Program-made: the position numbers and the translations under genes
Notes under the pieces: generated by a model
Database searches by the model: none
What the model saw: the letters and a program-made list of their open reading frames with translations, nothing else
Told to the model about the DNA's origin: nothing
Part shown: positions 36,039-45,567 of the stretch, one piece after another
Numbering within the stretch: the stretch's first letter is position 1
Layout: the number at the start of each line of letters is the position of its first letter
DNA from: JAIBDK01 sp965261915
GTDB lineage: Bacteria > Pseudomonadota > Gammaproteobacteria > Arenicellales > Poriferihabitantaceae
DNA length: 64,000 nucleotides
Direction of reading: 5' to 3'
Assembly: GCA_965261915.1 (NCBI GenBank)
Contig: CBDHDW010000013.1
Coordinates: 2,852,001 to 2,916,000 of the forward strand

Positions 36039-36114
36039 GTGCAAAAACCAATATTTGTCATTCCTGCGAAAGCAGGAACCCAGTAAAATAGCCAACCCCG
36101 CAGGGGTTTTCCAC
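36039..36114 (+). repeat. Interspersed GTCATTCCTGCG-type repeat, copy B
   Basis: It reads gtgcaaaaaccaatatttgt, CATTCCTGCGAAAGCAGGAA, then CCAGTAAAATAGCC and ends ggggttttccac. It matches copy A at 676-752 (opposite strand) and copy C at 40317-40392. Confidence 0.7.
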
Positions 36115-36860
36115 TCGATTAGCAGTAGCGTTGTAACCTATTCAGGTTTTGGCGTAACTGCCCAGGTTGTTTTTAAGCGTATTTCAGTTTTGCAATAATC
36201 TGATCGGCAGGCATCATCAGTGTTTCGATGATGTTCCATCCTTGTTTTCTCGCCGTTGTGATGACGCTGCGCAGGGTGGCAAAATCCTCTGCACCTTGTT
36301 CAGACCTGAACCCTCCCGATATTTTCTGGCGTAACTTCATCATCCGCAGGTCGCGTTCAGCTTCGTTGTTTGTGAAGGGTACGTCGGGATCTGTCAGAAA
36401 GCGTAGGGTGCCTTCCTTGCGATCGCGTAATCGTAACGCCAGATTATGTCCTGTCCGCTGCTTCTTGCGCCCCCGTCTTCCGGGTTTTGGCGGCACGAGT
36501 GGAGGCAATTCCTCATGGAAATCCAATGCTGCGGTGATGATCCTGTCGTATCGCCGATTGATAAGCGCAACAAGCGGTGTTGAAACCGCCACGCCCTTAT
36601 CCCGCGCGGCCTGTGTGACATGGTGCGCACGCCGCAGTAGCCTTTGCATCTGACCAGCCCAATCTTCCTGTTCGATTTCGACCAACGCTTGCAGTTCCCG
36701 TAAATGGTGTGCATTGCACAACGCATGGGTAACACCATCCAGCGTGAAGTAAGGCTGCCAATGATCATGCACGATACAGCCCGTGAGATTGGATAACAGA
36801 TTACCGCGTTTGCTGCTGACCTGGTAGAAAGCCAGAAGCGGTGTACAGGCAACGTGAAGC

Positions 36861-38510
36861 CCCAAATCCCCAGATAGAGTAGCATCAGCGCTTCAAGGCT
36901 CGGTGAATCCCTCTTTCAAGCCTTGTGGCTGGCCATTACAGCAAATTATGGTAGCTAGTGCCGAGAGGTTTACTCAAAAACCGCTGTTCGGTGCATTATC
37001 AGTGCTAAATCGGCTATTTTTGACGCACCTGTCCTGCAGAAGCCGTTATTCTTGTTCTATGTCGGGTTAAATGGGCGGCGCTTCAAACTCCTTCAGTGCC
37101 AGCAGCACTCGTTCCAGTAGTAGTCGGTGGTTTTCCCGCATTTTTACCAAGAGTTGACGTCCCGTCCTGACCACTTTTGCCGCGATGGCGTACAGCCGCC
37201 AGCGCAGTGTTATCGCACGATGCTGGGACAACTCCCCCGGCAGCAACTGACGCATGAGGGCACATAGATTGCAGGAGAGTGCGGAGATTAAAAAGTACAG
37301 CACATTGGCAGCAAAATCTGAACACGGCAGGGTGTCGCCACCAAAATCTCGTTTCAGTTCCTTGATTCGGTTCTCGCTGTCCTCGCCACGCTGGTTGTAC
37401 CAGTGGACAATCTCGCTATCGCTAAGGCTATCCCGATTAGTGGCAATCGCACGATAAATATAAGCACCTGAGTTTATTTCCTCTGAACTGTTTTCTGAGT
37501 TATCTGATGAATCTAAATCCAGACTCGCCTGGCCGGTAACGGCTGTTCTCTGAATGATAAGGGTGAAGGGTTTTTCATACTCACCGATGCAGAAACTGGT
37601 GCGGTAGGTATCCTGACCATTGACCGCTTTGTCTTTTTTATCCAGCAAAGGCGGCCAGTCCGAAGCGCTTGCCGCTGCTATCTGCGCGCGCAGTGCGGCG
37701 CTGGTCTTGGCGCGAATGGCATACTCGATACCCTGCTTATCACAATACTCAATGACTTTTGTTTGGTAGCCGGCAGCATCAATACGCAACGCCTTCACGG
37801 TACAGTCTTCCGGGAGCGACTGCTGGCATTGCTGGATAAACGGCTTATTATCTTTCGCTGGCGGCACATTGCCTTGACGGAAATCCACGGCCACGATCTG
37901 CCCGGTTTCCGCAATATGCCCGACCATCGGCATAAAGCCCTTGTTCTTGTTGTAAGTCCACCGTGCACCCGCTTTATGGGCAATAATCTCGGTGGCATCA
38001 ATGTCCAGTGTGACTTCCTTACAGCGATGCAAGGCTACCTTCAATAAGGCTTTATTCACCTTTACCCAGGCAGCCTGGATTTGCGGCTGGCTTCCCATTC
38101 GCCTGAGCCAATCTCCAATCGTGGTCGCCTGGGGAAGTTTCTTGAGATCCAGCACGGTGCGCAGTGCTTCATCATCCTGAAGGTGGCGAACCTCATCCAG
38201 GTGAAAACTGCCTTCATGCTGCATCAGGATGAGGGTCTTGATGAACTCCGAGGGCTTATACCCACGATTGCTTTTAGGCTGGGGGAAGTGCTTGTCGATT
38301 CGCTCAGACAGGTTCAGGGAGTCCATTAGTTGAGCAATCGCCAATAAACCGGCACGAGAGGTGAGTAAATCGTTCGTTGTATCGAGTTTGTAGGGTAGAA
38401 TAGTCATCAGCCTTGAGCTGTGCACCCATTGGGTGATGGTGGGTTTGAGAGCAAACCATTATACAGCCAAGGCTTCCTGCGTTTAAGAGATTTCTATCTG
38501 GGGATTGGGG
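36861..38510 (-). mobile_element. IS1380-type insertion sequence
   Basis: The 1,650-bp element has 18-bp terminal inverted repeats with one mismatch: CCCAAATCCCCAGATAGA at 36861-36878, and the complement of CCCCAATCCCCAGATAGA at 38493-38510. It is flanked by a 5-bp target duplication, GAAGC at 36856-36860 and 38511-38515. It carries one intact transposase gene and looks complete. Confidence 0.9.
37067..38425 (-). CDS. IS1380-family transposase
   Basis: A 452-residue DDE transposase that appears intact. Landmarks: LLTSRAGLLAIAQLMDSLNL near the N-terminus, GYKPSEFIKTLILMQHEGSF, LPQATTIGDWLRRMGSQPQI, VTLDIDATEIIAHKAGA with the first catalytic Asp, the middle Asp in LRIDAAGYQTKVIEYC, and the C-terminal WYNQRGEDSENRIKELKRDF containing the catalytic Glu. 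It occupies most of the nested element and could be active. Base composition is richer in GC than the host NERD segment. Confidence 0.92.
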   Translation of the reverse strand: MHSSRLMTILPYKLDTTNDLLTSRAGLLAIAQLMDSLNLSERIDKHFPQPKSNRGYKPSEFIKTLILMQHEGSFHLDEVRHLQDDEALRTVLDLKKLPQATTIGDWLRRMGSQPQIQAAWVKVNKALLKVALHRCKEVTLDIDATEIIAHKAGARWTYNKNKGFMPMVGHIAETGQIVAVDFRQGNVPPAKDNKPFIQQCQQSLPEDCTVKALRIDAAGYQTKVIEYCDKQGIEYAIRAKTSAALRAQIAAASASDWPPLLDKKDKAVNGQDTYRTSFCIGEYEKPFTLIIQRTAVTGQASLDLDSSDNSENSSEEINSGAYIYRAIATNRDSLSDSEIVHWYNQRGEDSENRIKELKRDFGGDTLPCSDFAANVLYFLISALSCNLCALMRQLLPGELSQHRAITLRWRLYAIAAKVVRTGRQLLVKMRENHRLLLERVLLALKEFEAPPI

Positions 38511-39417
38511 GAAGCCATTGCAGGCACCCCGTAATCCGGAAACCCGTCTCGTCAAGATGTTTGACGTGGACCTGTTGGGCGATCACATCCTGCAGGTGAG
38601 AAGCAACCCCCTTGAGCCGCTCTGATGCTTTGCGGTTCATGGCGGCCACAGTGGCAGGAACCAAAGGGGCATTGAACAAATCGGCCATTATTTGCGCCAG
38701 TCTGTCTTCCGGCAGGAAATGGGCGCATTGGAGATATGTTGCCACTCCGGCAATGCGTGGCCCGTACTGCACGGGTGCCTTCACCTCCAGAGGAAACGCA
38801 GCCTTGGTTGTTTCTCCACAGTGGCCACAAAGGCAGACATGTGCCCTGTGTTCCGTTGTCACCAGAGGCTGTGGCTCGGGCAGGTCAAACACCTGTCGTG
38901 CGGCGTAATCCTCTGCCATTGATGGCGACAGCGGTGTGCCACATTGCCCGCAGACAGAAGGAAAGTGATCTTCAACATGATCGGGGTCTGCCGTTTGGCA
39001 CAGAGTGCTTCCCTTGTGGCTTTTCTGCCCGCCTGACTTTTTACCGGATTTTCTCCGCAGACTTTTGGTTCTGGGTTCAGCCTTGGGCTTCTTTAGGCCG
39101 TCGCTTGAAGGCGGCTTGCTACTGTTGCTGCTGTTCAAGCTGAGGCGACGCTCAAGGTCTTCAATGCGAGCCACAAGCAGGGCTATCGTTTGTGCATTCT
39201 TCTGCTTCAGCTCTTCATAAGCCTCAACGGAAACATAACCTTTGGGTGCGTTTGAAAAAATCATAATCTTAATGAATCACATCGGGATTCCTCAGGCAAA
39301 AGAATTATTCCTTAGGGTACCTGGGCAGTTACAACAGATAAGGGTGCATATTCAGGCGGTGAAGCCAAAAAAGGCCGATTTGGTGAATACTTTATTTGGC
39401 CTAAGAGTTTTGTTCCG

Positions 39418-39777
39418 ATGGTTCTATCTGAATCAGATGTAAATGAAATAACAATCAAAATTGAAACAGGAAGACTTACGCCATCCTTAAAAACGAGTCG
39501 AGATCACGTAAAGCATGTTAAACACAAGCGGTTTGATTCATCATCAGACACTAAAAAAGAGGATGCTAAAACTGTAAAAATTACGTCATCTAAACTTGCT
39601 GCTAAGCTCAAGCTAAAAACGCCTGAACTTATAGAGCTACTAATAGCTGGCGGTTACGTCAAAGAAACAGGTGAAAAACCAGTGTTAACAGATAAGGGTG
39701 CATATTCAGGCGGTGAAGCCAAAAAAGGCCGATTTGGTGAATACTTTATTTGGCCTAAGAGTTTTGTTCCGAAATGA
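39418..39777 (+). pseudogene. Orphan copy of the last NERD C-terminal unit
   Basis: A 119-residue frame (MVLSESDVNEITIKIETGRL to FIWPKSFVPK) identical to unit 3 of the NERD protein, created by the 1.1-kb duplication. It has an internal ATG but no dedicated ribosome site, so expression as a free winged-helix-like peptide is possible but unlikely. Confidence 0.7.
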
Positions 39778-39861
39778 GGTTCTCCTGAGTTTCCTGTGGG
39801 TAAAAGCCAAACAATGCTCAAGAATGCGGTACAAGTATATTTTTTTATGGCGATATTCAAA

Positions 39862-40309
39862 TGAAAGCTACCGCATTGTTTACTCAGCTTTTGGGGCTTA
39901 GCGAGCCATGGCGAATGACGGCGATTACGCCGGATCTGACTGACAAATCAATGACCATCCAGATAGATTGGCCAAAGGGAACGAAAGGCGCGTGTCGTGT
40001 CTGCAATACCCTTTGTTCGGTTCGACCATCGTAAGCAACGCACATGGCGACATTATACGATACAGTTCAAGACGCGCTTGGTCACTCAGGTTCCGCGTAT
40101 TCATTGTAAAGCGCATGGAATCAAAAGCCTGAAAGTACTTATGGCAGATACGCAAGCACGTTTTACGCCTTTATTTGAGCGTTTCGCTATTGATGTGCTG
40201 TCGGCTTGTAGCAACAAGACACAAGCCGCAAAACTGCTTGGCTTGTCGTGGGATGAGGTGCATCATATTCAATCCCGAGCGGTGAAAAGGGGATGGACAG
40301 ACGTGCTGT
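39862..40309 (+). pseudogene. ISL3-family transposase remnant, copy 2
   Basis: Exact counterpart of 35584-36031, with the same frameshift after CRVCNTLCSV and the same truncation after KRGWTDVLL. Sharing the lesion shows that decay came before the duplication. Confidence 0.7.
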
Positions 40310-40419
40310 TGAGACTGTGCAAAAACCAATATTTGTCATTCCTGCGAAAGCAGGAACCCAGTAAAATAGCCAACCCCGCAGGGGTTTTCCACTCGATTAG
40401 CAGTAGCGTTGTAACCTAT

Positions 40420-42983
40420 TCAGGTTTTGGCTAAATCGTTTGCCGGGTCGTAAAGCGCTTTACAACCTACGGCTTCAACTTTTACCGGGAAGGGCTCATC
40501 AAAATACTCTATCACCAGTTCACGGCCCGCTACGGCATATTCTTTTGGCAAATAGCCCAGAGCGATGTTTTTACCAATTGATGGGCCGTAGGCGATACTG
40601 GTGGTGTACGAGCGGCGGCCGATTTCATCGATTAACACTTCATTGGTATCCGGGTCAATAATTGGGCAGGTTCCAACCGGGTACCGTGCCACACCGTTTG
40701 AATCTACGTTTTCAGTCATCGTCAAAGTACACAAATACGCTGGCTGTGAATCACGCTCACGCTGTTCGAGGTAAGCAGCTTTGCCGTGAAAGTCTGCAGC
40801 CTTAACTTTAGGACGTGCCAAATCCGCTTCAAGCAAATTATATTCAGTAAGCAAATCTGCATTTTGCAGTCTAAGGCTTTTTTCCAGACGGCGGCTATTA
40901 GCGTAGGTTTCTACTCCCACCGGTGTAGCGCCTTGTTGGTAAACCCGGTCCCAGAGTGACAATCCATAGCTGTACGGTACGTGCAGCTCCCAGCCTTGCT
41001 CGCCAACGTATGAAATCCGAAATGCCAGAACCGGTATACCTCGAACAGTGATATTTTTTGTTGTTGCAAACCCAAAATTATCCGCTTCCAGTTGTTCTGG
41101 TTTGTCGGCGATGGCCTGTAACATCTTTCGGGCATTGGGACCCCATAGCCCAAGGCAGGCAAGGTGGTCACTTCGATCTTCGATGTATACTTTCCAGCCG
41201 TTGTCTTCAGCCATGCGTTTGAGCCAGATATAATCACGGTTTCCGGCATCAGCACCGTCGATGACCCGATATTTATCTGCTGCCAAACGCAGAACGGTCA
41301 AGTCCGAACGAACGCCACCCAAATGATCGAGAAAATGGGTATAAATTCCCTTGCCGACAGCGGTGTCTCCACCAACTTTTGCAACGCAAACATATTCCAT
41401 CAGGGTTTCTGCATCAGGTCCGGTTACATCGTATACCGCGAAATGTGACAAGTTGATCATGCCCGCGTTTTCTGACATTTCCAGATGTTCGGCATTCGAG
41501 ACCCGATAAAAATGCCGGTTATCCCATTCGTGTTCACGGACGGGTACGCGGTCGCCGTATTTTTCTAACAGGTGTTCGTTAGAAGCGTAGCCGTGGGCAC
41601 GTTCCCATCCAGCCAGTTCCATAAAATATCCACCGAGTTCCTGTTCACGCGACCAGAACGGGCTTCGACGAAGATGCCGGCCTTTGGTGTATGGCTCGCG
41701 GTTGTGAACTGCTGGATTATAAATTTTAAAAGCAGTTTCGTAGCAGCGATCATAAATATAGCTTGGCGTTTTCTGTACGGGGTAGTAGCGCGCAACATCA
41801 ATCCCGTGAATATCAACTTCTGTGGCACCGTCGGTCATCATATCTGCGAGCACTTTACCGATTCCGGGGGCATCTTTTACCCAAACGGATTCTGCGTACC
41901 ACAATCCCCGCGTTTCGGGTGATTCACCGATAGCTGGTCCGCCATCCGCAGTAACCTGTAGCAAACCGTTGAATGAACGTTTTTCATCCCAACCCAGTTC
42001 ACCCAAAATCGGCGTTAGTTCCATTGCCCTTTCCAGTGGCTCCATAATCTGTTCAACTTCGAGATCCCGTTGGGAAGGGGAAAGTCGAGCATCTTCTTTC
42101 TCCAGCAGATCTCGGGGATGCACCAGACGCGGTTCCTTTTCTTCGTAGTATCCCCACTCAATCTGGCCGCCCTCTGGCGTATCAGGGTCTCCGGTGTCTC
42201 GTAAATAGGCAGAGTTTCCCTGGTCTCTTAACAAAGGATAACCAATGTCCTTTCCCGTGCCTTCAAACTCGGTGTAAGGACCGAAAAAACAAAGCGGATG
42301 GTCGACCGGCATAATTGGCAGGTCTTCGCCCGCCATCGCCGCAATCAGACGACCCCATAACCCCGCGCAAACGACAACGCAATCGGTTTCGATAAACCCC
42401 TTGCTGGTTTCGACCCCCCTGATTTTTCCGTCTTCGATTTTTAATCCGGTTGCGGATGTATTCGCGAATGCCTGGAGTTTGCCGCTTGCTACGCCCTGTT
42501 CTACCAGCTCTCCGGCAACGGTTTGTGAACGGGGAGCAACCAATCCCGCATCTGGGTCCCACATCGCCCCCTGGATCATGTCTTCCTCAAGCAACGGAAA
42601 TTTTTCCTTGGCTTCCCTGGCACTAATCATTTTAACGTTAGTACCAAAGGACTTTCCGGATCCACTTTACGCTTAAGTTCAGACATTCGGTCTTCATCCC
42701 CAACCCGGGCAACTTCGAGTCCGCCGACCCTGTCGTAGCGCCCCATTTTGTCGAAAAACGCCACACTGTACCGGGTTGTGTAACAAGTCATGTTGTCATG
42801 CGCTGTCAGGTAGACAAAATCTGATGCGTGTGAAGTAGAGCCGATATCTGTGGGGATTGAGGTCTTGTCGATACCGACGATATTGTCCCAACCCTTTTCG
42901 ATCAGGTGATGTGCTACACAGGCGCCGACAATGCCGCCCTGACCAATAATGACTGCGTTTGCGCTAGCAGGGAATGTTGCCAT
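40420..42983 (-). pseudogene. Dimethylglycine/sarcosine dehydrogenase-like FAD-GcvT fusion, one frameshift
   Basis: The first frame (42983-42627) starts MATFPASANAVIIGQGGIVG and encodes the FAD-binding Rossmann fold, then SMPTDIGSTSHASDFVYLTA-like flavin-loop residues. Near 42645-42665 one base is lost or gained and the protein resumes FGTNVKMISAREAKEKFPLL in the next frame. It continues through the DAO substrate domain (NGLLQVTADGGPAIGESPET) to a folate-binding GcvT-type domain (HFYRVSNAEHLEMSENAGMI, ISYVGEQGWELHVPYSYG). Such enzymes oxidatively demethylate N-methylglycines and pass formaldehyde to tetrahydrofolate. Intact it would be about 850 residues. The single lesion could be sequencing error. 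It is divergent from a methyltransferase-ABC operon. Confidence 0.75.
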
Positions 42984-43297
42984 GGAATAAATTCTCCGTA
43001 TGAAAGCGGGGTGTTTGTTTCGTTGTATTCAATTTCAAAATATTTGCTTACAACGGATATAATAGTTTCGCTGCAGATTATAAGCAGGATTTTGTGTTCA
43101 ATTAAACACCGAACCGACATGGCATTTTCCGGTGACGGCTAACCGCCAGGAATTTACTGTGAAAGTGATATATGCCACATTCGTTGCGGTTATACGTTAT
43201 TATTGGTTATACACTTTTTTGCTAATCATGAGGTTGGAATAGCGCTAGCTGATCTTTTATGGTAATACTTCAATATGAAGCGGTTGGTGTGTCTTGT

Positions 43298-44125
43298 ATG
43301 ACAGATAAAATCAAAACCATGAAGCTGTATCATCAGGTGGATCGTGTTTTTAACGAGTTGTCCGCGTTGGGTGTTGCTGATGGTGAATCAATTGACGTTT
43401 TGCAGCTTAGTCAGTTTGACCAGTATCATTACCTTGGAACAGACGCCGTTGACGAGGCGGTAAATAAACTGGGTATCTCTGCACAAATGGAGGTATTGGA
43501 GGTCGGCGGAGGTATCGGCGGCCCTGCAAGGTACCTGTCCCATGCATCTGGCTGTCATATGACCGCGCTCGAACTGCAGCAGGATCTGAATGACATCGCG
43601 CAGACATTGACCGAGCGATGCCGCCTGGAAAATCGAGTGAATCATGTTTGCGGAGATATTCTTGATGATCAGACAACTTTCAAACAATACGATGCACTGG
43701 TTAGCTGGCTTGCATTTTTACACATTCCGGACCGATCCAGGTTATATCGGCGATGTTACGATGCGTTGAAACCGGGTGCTGGAATTTATGTTGAAGATTA
43801 TTTCCAGAAAAGTAGGCTAACGGAAATCGAGAAGCGGACTTTAAGTGAAGACGTATTTTGCGATCATGTGCCCAGCATGTCCGAGTATCAGAGCGAACTT
43901 GAGGAAGCGGGGTTTGTCGATATTGAACTGATTGATGTATCAGCAGAGTGGACGCAATTTGTCGTGCAAAGACAAAACGCATTTGCTGCGGCCCGCGATC
44001 GAAATATCGCATTGCATGGAAGTGAAGCCGTTGAAGGATTATCACATTTTTATAACAGCATCGTCGGCCTGTTTAATGCCGGAAACCTCGGTGGAATTAC
44101 CTTTAGTGCAAAAAAACCGGCATAA
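43298..44125 (+). CDS. SAM-dependent methyltransferase
   Basis: A 275-residue class I methyltransferase. From the ATG at 43298 it reads MTDKIKTMKLYHQVDRVFNE, then LSQFDQYHYLGTDAVDEAVN, the SAM motif I VLEVGGGIGGPARYLSHASG, ALELQQDLNDIAQTLTERCR (motif II) and SWLAFLHIPDRSRLYRRCYD. The pattern resembles the sarcosine/dimethylglycine and phosphoethanolamine N-methyltransferase group. A longer frame from 43259 is possible. It is the first gene of a strand-uniform run with the ABC importer 48 bp downstream, and it is divergent from the demethylating dehydrogenase. This suggests methylated-amine metabolism, though the substrate is unproven. The spacer 42984-43297 holds no gene. Confidence 0.8.
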   Translation: MTDKIKTMKLYHQVDRVFNELSALGVADGESIDVLQLSQFDQYHYLGTDAVDEAVNKLGISAQMEVLEVGGGIGGPARYLSHASGCHMTALELQQDLNDIAQTLTERCRLENRVNHVCGDILDDQTTFKQYDALVSWLAFLHIPDRSRLYRRCYDALKPGAGIYVEDYFQKSRLTEIEKRTLSEDVFCDHVPSMSEYQSELEEAGFVDIELIDVSAEWTQFVVQRQNAFAAARDRNIALHGSEAVEGLSHFYNSIVGLFNAGNLGGITFSAKKPA

Positions 44126-44173
44126 TGGTGGCAGCGAGAATTTACCAATTACTGTTTCGGCAGGAGGAGAAAA

Positions 44174-45466
44174 ATGACTAAGACTGATCAAAATAAACGT
44201 TCGACCCTGAAAAAACTGGGAACAGCAGCGGGCATCGTCACCGCCGCTCAAATTAGCCCGCGAATGGTGGGTTATGTTTATGGTTCCGATGCACCAATCA
44301 AAGTGGGAATGCAGCTGCATCGCACGGGTATTGGCGCTTCCTATGGTCGCTGGTATGAGCGCGTGGCGAGCGCGGCAGCGAAGATTATCAATGATGAGGG
44401 TGGGATAAACGGTCGCCCATTGGAGTTGGTCATCGAAGACGATGGCACCGACCCAAAGCGCGGCGCTGAAGTGATTGAGAAATTCGCAGCACAACACAAG
44501 GTCGACGTTGCCTACGGAACATTGTTCTCTCATGTGGTCATTGGCTCGTCTCCCAGGGCTGGCGAACTGAAATTACCTTATTACGTAGTGTCCGAAGGTC
44601 ACCATGTCGCTTCTGGAAGTTTGAATCGATACGTGTTTCAACCGGGTATTACGGATGTAAAGTCCCAGGTTATTTCCATGGCCCCTTGGATTTCGCAGAA
44701 CCTGGGTAAGAAAGTGACCATGATTTTTCCTGATTTTGCATTTGGCCACGATCACAGGGATTATTTTTCTGCGGCGATTCAGCAGCAGGGCGGTGAGGTG
44801 TTGGAGCTAATTCCAATCCCGCCCACGGAGTCTTCTTTTACGCGCTATCTGCCGCGCATTCCAGCCGATACCGAAGTTTTGTATCACGTTATGGTTGGGC
44901 CTGGCGTGTTAACTTTCGTCAAGGAAATGGGACAGCATTTTGGCAGTCAGCGCCCTGAATTTTTTGGTTTTATCGATTCTCTTGAAGCGGTGGACTTGTC
45001 CACGCCTCAATTGGAATTTCTGGAAGGCACTCATTTTTGGGAAGGCAATCCTCGGTATGCGCAGGCTAACCAAAGTGAATTTGACAGGTTTTATCGGAAT
45101 GCCGTTGGAGTTGATGATAACGGCGCGAGCATCAGCGATCCGAAAGATGTTTCAACTTATTCGCATATGTTCGGCTGCTGGGAAACGTTGTTTATTATCA
45201 GGCAGGCGATGGAAATGAGTGGCTATACCGATCAAACAGCTGAGCACAAACAGGCGTTAATTGAAGCAACCGAAGCGCTTGAGACGTTTGAACACGGTCG
45301 TAATCATCCTCAGGGCAAAAAAATCTTTAACGGGAGTATTCACCAGAGTTTTGGCCACCAGTATATTTCCCAGGTTAACAACGGCCGGCTCGACCTGGTG
45401 CATACTACGAGTATAGAAGATGGCATATATGAGCCGGAAGCTGACTATACTCAAATGGCTTTGTAA
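44174..45466 (+). CDS. ABC transporter substrate-binding protein, branched-chain amino acid type
   Basis: A 430-residue periplasmic binding protein of the Leu/Ile/Val-BP (Peripla_BP_6) class. The N-terminus MTKTDQNKRSTLKKLGTAAG is followed by a short hydrophobic run, an atypical signal without the Tat RR pair. The mature part begins IKVGMQLHRTGIGASYGRWY, with AAKIINDEGGINGRPLELVI (the family INxxGGxxGR motif), EDDGTDPKRGAEVIEKFAAQ and AYGTLFSHVVIGSSPRAGEL. A GGAGGAG ribosome site precedes the ATG. It serves the permeases and ATPases encoded directly downstream. The ligand may be an amide or methylated amino compound rather than a branched-chain amino acid. Confidence 0.88.
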   Translation: MTKTDQNKRSTLKKLGTAAGIVTAAQISPRMVGYVYGSDAPIKVGMQLHRTGIGASYGRWYERVASAAAKIINDEGGINGRPLELVIEDDGTDPKRGAEVIEKFAAQHKVDVAYGTLFSHVVIGSSPRAGELKLPYYVVSEGHHVASGSLNRYVFQPGITDVKSQVISMAPWISQNLGKKVTMIFPDFAFGHDHRDYFSAAIQQQGGEVLELIPIPPTESSFTRYLPRIPADTEVLYHVMVGPGVLTFVKEMGQHFGSQRPEFFGFIDSLEAVDLSTPQLEFLEGTHFWEGNPRYAQANQSEFDRFYRNAVGVDDNGASISDPKDVSTYSHMFGCWETLFIIRQAMEMSGYTDQTAEHKQALIEATEALETFEHGRNHPQGKKIFNGSIHQSFGHQYISQVNNGRLDLVHTTSIEDGIYEPEADYTQMAL

Positions 45467-45567
45467 AATTGCTCGTTACCGTTTGGCCGGCTTTGGCGAC
45501 GGGCTTGGCGACAGGGTTGGCCAAATTATTTCTGCAATACGTCTAGATTTGTTTATGCGATAAGTCA

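Larger units (their letters stand above)
35055..36153. repeat. 1,099-bp direct repeat, left copy
   Basis: This segment (end of NERD unit 2, all of unit 3, the ISL3 remnant and a 76-bp interspersed repeat) recurs at 39333-40431 with a constant offset of 4,278 bp. Every stretch I compared was identical. The left copy ends exactly at the terminal inverted repeat of the IS66-type element. Confidence 0.88.
36173..39264 (-). pseudogene. IS66-type transposase, split by IS1380 insertion
   Basis: The N-terminal half (from the ATG at 39264) starts MIFSNAPKGYVSVEAYEELK. It has the leucine-zipper-like coiled coil, SSNSSKPPSSDGLKKPKAEP and the zinc-finger region CGQCGTPLSPS, ending HLDETGFRITGCLQWL. The C-terminal half (36173 to about 36860) resumes HVACTPLLAFYQVSSKRGNL, with IVHDHWQPYF (catalytic Asp), CNAHHLRELQAL, and the final catalytic Glu in NNEAERDLRMMK. 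Removing the IS1380 element and one GAAGC repeat rejoins LQWL to HVAC in frame. Intact it would be about 480 residues. It is inactive as it stands. Confidence 0.88.
36154..39332 (-). mobile_element. IS66-type insertion sequence, interrupted by an IS1380-type element
   Basis: The ends are perfect 13-bp inverted repeats, GTAACTGCCCAGG at 36154-36166 and CCTGGGCAGTTAC at 39320-39332. Without the nested element it would be about 1,524 bp and encode one IS66-type transposase, as in the single-gene ISBst12-like group; tnpA and tnpB are absent. The flanking 8-mers (gttttggc on the left, aacagata on the right) do not match. Instead the element is bracketed by 1,099-bp direct repeats. Confidence 0.85.
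39333..40431. repeat. 1,099-bp direct repeat, right copy
   Basis: It begins at the base after the right terminal repeat of the IS66-type element and corresponds to 35055-36153. It contains the tail of NERD unit 2, unit 3, the ISL3 remnant and interspersed repeat copy C (40317-40392). Its last bases overlap the stop codon of the neighbouring dehydrogenase gene, so this copy probably holds the original junction. Confidence 0.88.

Noticed and set aside
36394..36885. 163-residue minus-strand ORF
   Set aside because: Alternative frame of the IS66 transposase C-terminal half; the 230-residue frame has the catalytic motifs.
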